Shown: piece after piece, positions 23,392-32,366 of the stretch
How the letters are laid out: every line of letters begins with the position of its first letter
How positions within the stretch are numbered: the stretch's first letter is position 1
Assembly (NCBI GenBank): GCA_024867545.1
Contig: JANFNE010000042.1
Coordinates: 248,001 to 312,000, forward strand
Direction: 5' to 3'
DNA from: Phytopythium helicoides
Lineage: Eukaryota; Oomycota; Peronosporomycetes; Pythiales; Pythiaceae
Length of the DNA: 64,000 bases
Translations under genes and position numbers: made by a program
Notes under the pieces: generated by a model
The model's input: only the letters and a program-made list of their open reading frames with translations
What the model was told of the DNA's origin: nothing
The model's database searches: none

Positions 23392-23926
23392 TTCTCTTTC
23401 TTTTTCTTCCTTTTTCTCTCTCGTTTTTATCGCTTCTTTCCACACACAAAATCGCCCATTCCATTCCACTTCCACTTCCACTTCACACTCGCTCACCATC
23501 GTCAACTCGATACTGACTCGTTTTTGTGCATGTTCATGCCAATCTACGGATGCCTCTCTTCCGCTCTATTGCTCTCTTTTCTAATGCTGTTGCTTTCTTG
23601 GTTGTGCTTGACGTTTTGTGTTTTGTTGTTTTGTTGTTTTGTTGTTTTGTTGTTTGTGTTTGTTTGTTTGTGCGTTTGACTTCATTGTGCGTGTTGTGGT
23701 TGTGTGTGTGTTGGTATGTTGTAGAGCAATGGAGTTGGCGGGTCGGTTCAGGTCGGGTCGGGTCGGGTCGGGTCGGGTGGATGGTGTGGGTGTGTTTTGT
23801 GTTTGAGTGTGTTTTGTGTTTGTTGGTGTGTGTTTGTGGCGTGTGTGTGGTGTGTTTGTGGTTTGTTTGTGTGTGTGGTGCGTTTGCAGTGTGTGTTGGT
23901 ATATGTGTGATTGTGTGTGTTGTACT

Positions 23927-23998
23927 TCCTCGTTAGTATAGTGGTTAGTATACCCGCCTGTCACGCGGGTGACCCGGGTTCAATTCCCGGACGGGGAG
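23927..23998 (+). tRNA. tRNA-Asp(GUC), copy 33
   Basis: 607 bp after copy 32; the octamer tract near 23650 is rearranged (TTGTTTGTG inserted). Confidence 0.97.
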
Positions 23999-24528
23999 TT
24001 CTCTTTCTTTTTCTTCCTTTTTCTCTCTCGTTTTTATCGCTTCTTTCCACACACAAAATCGCCCATTCCATTCCACTTCCACTTCCACTTCACACTCGCT
24101 CACCATCGTCAACTCGATACTGACTCGTTTTTGTGCATGTTCATGCCAATCTACGGATGCCTCTCTTCCGCTCTATTGCTCTCTTTTCTAATGCTGTTGC
24201 TTTCTTGGTTGTGCTTGACGTTTTGTGTTTTGTTGTTTTGTTGTTTTGTTGTTTTGTTGTTTTGTTTGTTTGTGCGTTTGACTTCATTGTGCGTGTTGTG
24301 GTTGTGTGTGTGTTGGTATGTTGTAGAGCAATGGAGTTGGCGGGTCGGTTCAGGTCGGGTCGGGTCGGGTCGGGTCGGGTGGATGGTGTGGGTGTGTTTT
24401 GTGTTTGAGTGTGTTTTGTGTTTGTTGGTGTGTGTTTGTGGCGTGTGTGTGGTGTGTTTGTGGTTTGTTTGTGTGTGTGGTGCGTTTGCAGTGTGTGTTG
24501 GTATATGTGTGATTGTGTGTGTTGTACT

Positions 24529-24600
24529 TCCTCGTTAGTATAGTGGTTAGTATACCCGCCTGTCACGCGGGTGACCCGGGTTCAATTCCCGGACGGGGAG
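24529..24600 (+). tRNA. tRNA-Asp(GUC), copy 34
   Basis: 602 bp after copy 33. Confidence 0.97.
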
Positions 24601-25130
24601 TTCTCTTTCTTTTTCTTCCTTTTTCTCTCTCGTTTTTATCGCTTCTTTCCACACACAAAATCGCCCATTCCATTCCACTTCCACTTCCACTTCACACTCG
24701 CTCACCATCGTCAACTCGATACTGACTCGTTTTTGTGCATGTTCATGCCAATCTACGGATGCCTCTCTTCCGCTCTATTGCTCTCTTTTCTAATGCTGTT
24801 GCTTTCTTGGTTGTGCTTGACGTTTTGTGTTTTGTTGTTTTGTTGTTTTGTTGTTTTGTTGTTTTGTTTGTTTGTGCGTTTGACTTCATTGTGCGTGTTG
24901 TGGTTGTGTGTGTGTTGGTATGTTGTAGAGCAATGGAGTTGGCGGGTCGGTTCAGGTCGGGTCGGGTCGGGTCGGGTCGGGTGGATGGTGTGGGTGTGTT
25001 TTGTGTTTGAGTGTGTTTTGTGTTTGTTGGTGTGTGTTTGTGGCGTGTGTGTGGTGTGTTTGTGGTTTGTTTGTGTGTGTGGTGCGTTTGCAGTGTGTGT
25101 TGGTATATGTGTGATTGTGTGTGTTGTACT

Positions 25131-25202
25131 TCCTCGTTAGTATAGTGGTTAGTATACCCGCCTGTCACGCGGGTGACCCGGGTTCAATTCCCGGACGGGG
25201 AG
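25131..25202 (+). tRNA. tRNA-Asp(GUC), copy 35
   Basis: 602 bp after copy 34. Confidence 0.97.
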
Positions 25203-25732
25203 TTCTCTTTCTTTTTCTTCCTTTTTCTCTCTCGTTTTTATCGCTTCTTTCCACACACAAAATCGCCCATTCCATTCCACTTCCACTTCCACTTCACACT
25301 CGCTCACCATCGTCAACTCGATACTGACTCGTTTTTGTGCATGTTCATGCCAATCTACGGATGCCTCTCTTCCGCTCTATTGCTCTCTTTTCTAATGCTG
25401 TTGCTTTCTTGGTTGTGCTTGACGTTTTGTGTTTTGTTGTTTTGTTGTTTTGTTGTTTTGTTGTTTTGTTTGTTTGTGCGTTTGACTTCATTGTGCGTGT
25501 TGTGGTTGTGTGTGTGTTGGTATGTTGTAGAGCAATGGAGTTGGCGGGTCGGTTCAGGTCGGGTCGGGTCGGGTCGGGTCGGGTGGATGGTGTGGGTGTG
25601 TTTTGTGTTTGAGTGTGTTTTGTGTTTGTTGGTGTGTGTTTGTGGCGTGTGTGTGGTGTGTTTGTGGTTTGTTTGTGTGTGTGGTGCGTTTGCAGTGTGT
25701 GTTGGTATATGTGTGATTGTGTGTGTTGTACT

Positions 25733-25804
25733 TCCTCGTTAGTATAGTGGTTAGTATACCCGCCTGTCACGCGGGTGACCCGGGTTCAATTCCCGGACGG
25801 GGAG
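25733..25804 (+). tRNA. tRNA-Asp(GUC), copy 36
   Basis: 602 bp after copy 35. Confidence 0.97.
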
Positions 25805-26334
25805 TTCTCTTTCTTTTTCTTCCTTTTTCTCTCTCGTTTTTATCGCTTCTTTCCACACACAAAATCGCCCATTCCATTCCACTTCCACTTCCACTTCACA
25901 CTCGCTCACCATCGTCAACTCGATACTGACTCGTTTTTGTGCATGTTCATGCCAATCTACGGATGCCTCTCTTCCGCTCTATTGCTCTCTTTTCTAATGC
26001 TGTTGCTTTCTTGGTTGTGCTTGACGTTTTGTGTTTTGTTGTTTTGTTGTTTTGTTGTTTTGTTGTTTTGTTTGTTTGTGCGTTTGACTTCATTGTGCGT
26101 GTTGTGGTTGTGTGTGTGTTGGTATGTTGTAGAGCAATGGAGTTGGCGGGTCGGTTCAGGTCGGGTCGGGTCGGGTCGGGTCGGGTGGATGGTGTGGGTG
26201 TGTTTTGTGTTTGAGTGTGTTTTGTGTTTGTTGGTGTGTGTTTGTGGCGTGTGTGTGGTGTGTTTGTGGTTTGTTTGTGTGTGTGGTGCGTTTGCAGTGT
26301 GTGTTGGTATATGTGTGATTGTGTGTGTTGTACT

Positions 26335-26406
26335 TCCTCGTTAGTATAGTGGTTAGTATACCCGCCTGTCACGCGGGTGACCCGGGTTCAATTCCCGGAC
26401 GGGGAG
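26335..26406 (+). tRNA. tRNA-Asp(GUC), copy 37
   Basis: 602 bp after copy 36. Confidence 0.97.
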
Positions 26407-26936
26407 TTCTCTTTCTTTTTCTTCCTTTTTCTCTCTCGTTTTTATCGCTTCTTTCCACACACAAAATCGCCCATTCCATTCCACTTCCACTTCCACTTCA
26501 CACTCGCTCACCATCGTCAACTCGATACTGACTCGTTTTTGTGCATGTTCATGCCAATCTACGGATGCCTCTCTTCCGCTCTATTGCTCTCTTTTCTAAT
26601 GCTGTTGCTTTCTTGGTTGTGCTTGACGTTTTGTGTTTTGTTGTTTTGTTGTTTTGTTGTTTTGTTGTTTTGTTTGTTTGTGCGTTTGACTTCATTGTGC
26701 GTGTTGTGGTTGTGTGTGTGTTGGTATGTTGTAGAGCAATGGAGTTGGCGGGTCGGTTCAGGTCGGGTCGGGTCGGGTCGGGTCGGGTGGATGGTGTGGG
26801 TGTGTTTTGTGTTTGAGTGTGTTTTGTGTTTGTTGGTGTGTGTTTGTGGCGTGTGTGTGGTGTGTTTGTGGTTTGTTTGTGTGTGTGGTGCGTTTGCAGT
26901 GTGTGTTGGTATATGTGTGATTGTGTGTGTTGTACT

Positions 26937-27008
26937 TCCTCGTTAGTATAGTGGTTAGTATACCCGCCTGTCACGCGGGTGACCCGGGTTCAATTCCCGG
27001 ACGGGGAG
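26937..27008 (+). tRNA. tRNA-Asp(GUC), copy 38
   Basis: 602 bp after copy 37. Confidence 0.97.
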
Positions 27009-27532
27009 TTCTCTTTCTTTTTCTTCCTTTTTCTCTCTCGTTTTTATCGCTTCTTTCCACACACAAAATCGCCCATTCCATTCCACTTCCACTTCACACT
27101 CGCTCACCATCGTCAACTCGATACTGACTCGTTTTTGTGCATGTTCATGCCAATCTACGGATGCCTCTCTTCCGCTCTATTGCTCTCTTTTCTAATGCTG
27201 TTGCTTTCTTGGTTGTGCTTGACGTTTTGTGTTTTGTTGTTTTGTTGTTTTGTTGTTTTGTTGTTTTGTTTGTTTGTGCGTTTGACTTCATTGTGCGTGT
27301 TGTGGTTGTGTGTGTGTTGGTATGTTGTAGAGCAATGGAGTTGGCGGGTCGGTTCAGGTCGGGTCGGGTCGGGTCGGGTCGGGTGGATGGTGTGGGTGTG
27401 TTTTGTGTTTGAGTGTGTTTTGTGTTTGTTGGTGTGTGTTTGTGGCGTGTGTGTGGTGTGTTTGTGGTTTGTTTGTGTGTGTGGTGCGTTTGCAGTGTGT
27501 GTTGGTATATGTGTGATTGTGTGTGTTGTACT

Positions 27533-27604
27533 TCCTCGTTAGTATAGTGGTTAGTATACCCGCCTGTCACGCGGGTGACCCGGGTTCAATTCCCGGACGG
27601 GGAG
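27533..27604 (+). tRNA. tRNA-Asp(GUC), copy 39
   Basis: 596 bp after copy 38; one CCACTT hexamer lost. Confidence 0.97.
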
Positions 27605-28128
27605 TTCTCTTTCTTTTTCTTCCTTTTTCTCTCTCGTTTTTATCGCTTCTTTCCACACACAAAATCGCCCATTCCATTCCACTTCCACTTCACACTCGCT
27701 CACCATCGTCAACTCGATACTGACTCGTTTTTGTGCATGTTCATGCCAATCTACGGATGCCTCTCTTCCGCTCTATTGCTCTCTTTTCTAATGCTGTTGC
27801 TTTCTTGGTTGTGCTTGACGTTTTGTGTTTTGTTGTTTTGTTGTTTTGTTGTTTTGTTGTTTTGTTTGTTTGTGCGTTTGACTTCATTGTGCGTGTTGTG
27901 GTTGTGTGTGTGTTGGTATGTTGTAGAGCAATGGAGTTGGCGGGTCGGTTCAGGTCGGGTCGGGTCGGGTCGGGTCGGGTGGATGGTGTGGGTGTGTTTT
28001 GTGTTTGAGTGTGTTTTGTGTTTGTTGGTGTGTGTTTGTGGCGTGTGTGTGGTGTGTTTGTGGTTTGTTTGTTTGTGTGGTGCGTTTGCAGTGTGTGTTG
28101 GTATATGTGTGATTGTGTGTGTTGTACT

Positions 28129-28200
28129 TCCTCGTTAGTATAGTGGTTAGTATACCCGCCTGTCACGCGGGTGACCCGGGTTCAATTCCCGGACGGGGAG
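28129..28200 (+). tRNA. tRNA-Asp(GUC), copy 40
   Basis: 596 bp after copy 39; the same hexamer loss as its left neighbour, plus a G-to-T change in the TG-rich part near 28073. Confidence 0.97.
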
Positions 28201-28730
28201 TTCTCTTTCTTTTTCTTCCTTTTTCTCTCTCGTTTTTATCGCTTCTTTCCACACACAAAATCGCCCATTCCATTCCACTTCCACTTCCACTTCACACTCG
28301 CTCACCATCGTCAACTCGATACTGACTCGTTTTTGTGCATGTTCATGCCAATCTACGGATGCCTCTCTTCCGCTCTATTGCTCTCTTTTCTAATGCTGTT
28401 GCTTTCTTGGTTGTGCTTGACGTTTTGTGTTTTGTTGTTTTGTTGTTTTGTTGTTTTGTTGTTTTGTTTGTTTGTGCGTTTGACTTCATTGTGCGTGTTG
28501 TGGTTGTGTGTGTGTTGGTATGTTGTAGAGCAATGGAGTTGGCGGGTCGGTTCAGGTCGGGTCGGGTCGGGTCGGGTCGGGTGGATGGTGTGGGTGTGTT
28601 TTGTGTTTGAGTGTGTTTTGTGTTTGTTGGTGTGTGTTTGTGGCGTGTGTGTGGTGTGTTTGTGGTTTGTTTGTGTGTGTGGTGCGTTTGCAGTGTGTGT
28701 TGGTATATGTGTGATTGTGTGTGTTGTACT

Positions 28731-28802
28731 TCCTCGTTAGTATAGTGGTTAGTATACCCGCCTGTCACGCGGGTGACCCGGGTTCAATTCCCGGACGGGG
28801 AG
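28731..28802 (+). tRNA. tRNA-Asp(GUC), copy 41
   Basis: 602 bp after copy 40. Confidence 0.97.
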
Positions 28803-29332
28803 TTCTCTTTCTTTTTCTTCCTTTTTCTCTCTCGTTTTTATCGCTTCTTTCCACACACAAAATCGCCCATTCCATTCCACTTCCACTTCCACTTCACACT
28901 CGCTCACCATCGTCAACTCGATACTGACTCGTTTTTGTGCATGTTCATGCCAATCTACGGATGCCTCTCTTCCGCTCTATTGCTCTCTTTTCTAATGCTG
29001 TTGCTTTCTTGGTTGTGCTTGACGTTTTGTGTTTTGTTGTTTTGTTGTTTTGTTGTTTTGTTGTTTTGTTTGTTTGTGCGTTTGACTTCATTGTGCGTGT
29101 TGTGGTTGTGTGTGTGTTGGTATGTTGTAGAGCAATGGAGTTGGCGGGTCGGTTCAGGTCGGGTCGGGTCGGGTCGGGTCGGGTGGATGGTGTGGGTGTG
29201 TTTTGTGTTTGAGTGTGTTTTGTGTTTGTTGGTGTGTGTTTGTGGCGTGTGTGTGGTGTGTTTGTGGTTTGTTTGTGTGTGTGGTGCGTTTGCAGTGTGT
29301 GTTGGTATATGTGTGATTGTGTGTGTTGTACT

Positions 29333-29404
29333 TCCTCGTTAGTATAGTGGTTAGTATACCCGCCTGTCACGCGGGTGACCCGGGTTCAATTCCCGGACGG
29401 GGAG
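29333..29404 (+). tRNA. tRNA-Asp(GUC), copy 42 (last)
   Basis: 602 bp after copy 41. Its downstream spacer is normal to about 29756, where the GGTCG tract breaks down and the array ends. Confidence 0.97.
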
Positions 29405-29756
29405 TTCTCTTTCTTTTTCTTCCTTTTTCTCTCTCGTTTTTATCGCTTCTTTCCACACACAAAATCGCCCATTCCATTCCACTTCCACTTCCACTTCACA
29501 CTCGCTCACCATCGTCAACTCGATACTGACTCGTTTTTGTGCATGTTCATGCCAATCTACGGATGCCTCTCTTCCGCTCTATTGCTCTCTTTTCTAATGC
29601 TGTTGCTTTCTTGGTTGTGCTTGACGTTTTGTGTTTTGTTGTTTTGTTGTTTTGTTGTTTTGTTGTTTTGTTTGTTTGTGCGTTTGACTTCATTGTGCGT
29701 GTTGTGGTTGTGTGTGTGTTGGTATGTTGTAGAGCAATGGAGTTGGCGGGTCGGTT

Positions 29757-30307
29757 TAGATCGGATCGCCTGGAACGATGAGTTAGCTTTCACTGTTCGC
29801 TACACGAGTGCGGCCTTATTTATCGGGTGGATAGCCACCATCGACAAGACGATTACCGGACAGCTTGACATCGTACTACGTTGTTTAGTGATGGGCAACG
29901 GTTCCGCAACAGGAAGTTCCCCAGACCGGTGTGTCTCCCTTCGTGTACCGTCGGTACACTTCTTGCTCTCTTACTTACTCGTCGCTTTCAATCCTTCTCA
30001 GCACTTTGTAAAAAAAAAGACAACCATCCATGACCAGCATTGCATGAACAGAGTAGCTTGAAGTAGGATTTCTTTAGGCGAGTGCGATTGTTGCGGAGAG
30101 GGTAACCAGGGGTAGGGTTTTGTGTCTGAGTATTGTATAGTCGATCTACAACTCGCCTTCCGATTGGCAATCGAATATTTTGTCGCACCAGTGGTGTCCG
30201 GTGGATTCCCACGAGTGCTCCAAAGAGCGGTTCAACATCGAAAAAGTTGCGCCGCGAGCTGCTCTCCACGGGTGCAAGCATCGGTTATTGCACGGTCAGC
30301 ACAGTGA
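29757..30307. other. Right flank of the array, no gene recognised
   Basis: Non-repetitive sequence follows the degraded GGTCG tract. The only notable item is a perfect 8-bp-arm palindrome at 29943-29959. Reading frames here are short and show no family resemblance. Confidence 0.5.
29943..29959. repeat. Perfect short palindrome
   Basis: GTGTACCG and its exact reverse complement are separated by one T. It could be a site for a dimeric DNA-binding protein, or chance. Confidence 0.4.
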
Positions 30308-30541
30308 ATGGGTGAGATTTTTTATAGAATTCACACTGATAACACAATCCGCCACATCTGTGAATCATGCTTGTACTAGTTCAGCCGAGCCGATAATCTC
30401 GAGCGCCACCGACAGGGACGATACAGGGGCATGCCAACATCAGCCTCAACAATGTGTGAGCGATGCAGACAGTGGGTGCGAGGCTCAAGTTTTCACCTAA
30501 CTCGCCACAAAAACGGAAGCGGGTGCCTTACTACAGACTAG
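30308..30541 (+). pseudogene. Degenerate C2H2/C2HC zinc-finger fragment
   Basis: An ATG at 30308 starts a frame broken once by TAG at about 30377. Ignoring that stop, a first finger reads C-E-S-C, then F at the expected place, S-R-A-D-N-L-E-R-H, a classical C-x2-C-x12-H pattern. A second, 30 or so residues on, reads C-E-R-C followed by F-H-L-T-R-H-K and a Cys five residues after the His (C2HC-like). The frame ends at TAG near 30540. The small size, the stop and the transposon neighbourhood suggest a mobile-element accessory or captured gene, now dead. The match is motif-level only. Confidence 0.45.
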
Positions 30542-30739
30542 CGCGCCAATCGACAGGTTCAACTGGCCAAGCTCATCAACCATAAGACGCTGCATCGCAG
30601 CGAAATCGTCACAGATTCTGACGCTGAAAGAGGCCGGGTGAAGTCAAAGAGCGATCGCAGCGAAGCTATGGCGGTCGATACCCGTCGTGAAGGCATTATT
30701 AGAGGATCCTAGCTCTTACAACACCATCAAACGTTCTGG

Positions 30740-31296
30740 AAGGCAACAATTACTCTCACACAAAACCAAACGCCGCCTTCTACTGGCGCGACTTACGGCG
30801 TGAAGAGCAAATTTTTTCCAAGAGACAAAGTGGTGGCGGCAGTGTAATGGTTTGGGGTGCTTTTGGGGCCGCGGAGAAGAGCGAGTTGGTGATTTCAGAA
30901 GGCAAACAGGACATCGTCACGTACATCAACACCTAGTCTGAGCATTTGTTGCCCTTTATCGATTCTATCTACGGCCGCGATTGCATTTTTCAGCAAGATA
31001 ATGCATCAATCCACAGTGCGGGCATCACAAAAGACTTTCTCGAGGAGCAAAATGTCAAATTGGTGGAGTGGCCAGCAAAGTCTCCGGATTTGAATCCGAT
31101 TGAGAACATGTGGGGAGTTCTTGCACGTGCTGTCTACGCAAACGGACGTCAATTTACGTCGAAATCTGACCTTATCGACACCATCAAGGACTGCTAGGCG
31201 CAAATCGACGACAAATTGATCTCTGCGCATGTAAATTCGATGACCAAGCGGTGCATCGCTGTCCTCGAGTTACAAGGAAGCAAAACTAAGTATTAG
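30740..31296 (+). pseudogene. Broken Tc1/mariner (DD34E) transposase
   Basis: One plus-strand frame reads F-Y-W-R-D-L-R-R-E-E, then G-G-G-S-V-M-V-W-G-A-F, then after TAG at 30934-30936 continues L-L-P-F-I-D-S. It includes the second catalytic Asp in Q-Q-D-N-A-S-I-H and the catalytic Glu in S-P-D-L-N-P-I-E-N-M-W. Exactly 34 residues lie between that Asp and Glu, so it is DD34E, the Tc1 class. A second TAG at 31195-31197 interrupts the tail, which ends at TAG 31294-31296. The N-terminal helix-turn-helix part and the first Asp are not recognisable, and I did not find terminal inverted repeats. It is a non-functional cut-and-paste transposon relic. Confidence 0.85.
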
Positions 31297-32366
31297 TAGC
31301 AGCAAGATTGTGCTCTTTTGTCGTGAAACATGCAATTTCTCTTGTGGCTATATACTTTTTGCACTACTTGACTAGGGTGGAGTTGATGAAATTTGTCATT
31401 GCGTGACGATTTTGGAGACCATTCGACCTGCAATCAACTCCTCTCGTTCTGCTCGTTTGATTGGTAGTAAGTATAATTCCTAATTCGCATGATTGGATAA
31501 AAAAGTGATATTTCCCTTGGTGGCAGTATAATTTATGCCCGCACAGTAGCGATCTACTGGTGCGGCTTGTGCGCCAATAACGAGTTCCATATCGTAAAAC
31601 TCGCAAAATGATTACACTCTGATGACAGTTAACTTACATCATTATAACGAGGATGTTTACCCTTATAAATGAATTGGCTGTTTGACTTCCGCCATTTGGC
31701 TTCGGAAACTGCGGTGCGGAGTGACCTCCGACATTTCAGTATCCTTTGATTCTGAATGGATACTTTGTACCGTAAATCCCATCGGTATTGGCTCGCTAGG
31801 AGCCTACCTCTCATATTTGTTACTACCAGTAAATCATTCCGTAAAAGTACGGTACGCAATTGAAGGTTGGTCTGCTCCGTCTCTCGATGGGACGACCGCG
31901 AGTCAGTCCGATTGACTCGATTTCAGTAAGCAGCGCATCACGTGGCGCCGTCCGATACAGAAATCAAGTCGCCGCCGAAAGCATAGGGAGCCTTTAGCGC
32001 CGCCCATCTGGTTCGCCGCCGCGATTTGCAGCGCTCAGCGGCTCTTGATCAGTGTGCTTGGCCCGCTACGCGGCTGTTTGTACCGTAGATTTTTCGTGAT
32101 GGGTCCGCCACCACATGTGTCACCTCAACAAAACCTCGCCGCCAAAGAGTTCCAGTTCCGCCACGGTCTCCGCTAAACTTAATCGAGGGGCTCCGTTTTT
32201 CACTTGAAGTTTGTATACCTCCTCCCGCTAAAGTCCATCACTATCCCCGCCCACCCTTTTTGCCAACAACACAAAGCACAACCTTCCTGCCGCCTCATTC
32301 ACCGACTCGCCCCCCTTCCGACCGGTACGCACGGCGCCTTCCTGGCCGCCCCAAGGCCCGCAAGCC
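31297..32366. other. Intergenic and symporter upstream region
   Basis: No gene is recognised. The last 400 bp, GC-richer than the first part, should contain the promoter and leader of the symporter at 32367. I see no TATA box that I would defend. Confidence 0.4.

Larger units (their letters stand above)
4299..29756 (+). repeat. Tandem array of 42 tRNA-Asp repeat units (602-bp period)
   Basis: Forty-two tRNA-Asp genes recur with a period of exactly 602 bp in 31 of 41 intervals; the rest are 596, 596, 596, 601, 603, 603, 605, 607, 610 and 611 bp. Each unit after a tRNA holds, in order: a pyrimidine tract with three T5 runs; a CCACTT hexamer repeat (usually three); unique C/T-rich sequence; a (TTGTTTTG)n tract (usually four); G/T-rich DNA; five GGGTC-type runs; and more TG-rich DNA up to the next tRNA. 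Differences between units are nearly all gain or loss in the microsatellites or T runs, plus very few substitutions. The array opens inside the TTGTTTTG tract and ends inside the GGTCG tract, so its two ends fall at different points of the unit. All units share one orientation. Confidence 0.97.

Noticed and set aside
4627..29529. Long repeated open frames in the array (for example 189, 141, 91 and 70 codons per unit on both strands)
   Set aside because: They read straight through the tRNA genes and through TG-, GGTCG- and TTGTTTTG-repeats, giving low-complexity Cys/Val/Phe or Thr/Asn/His strings. They recur only because the unit recurs.
4299..29756. CRISPR-like or rDNA/5S-type array
   Set aside because: The conserved part is a full tRNA with spacer, the unit is 602 bp and spacers are not unique. 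No 5S or other rRNA sequence is present.
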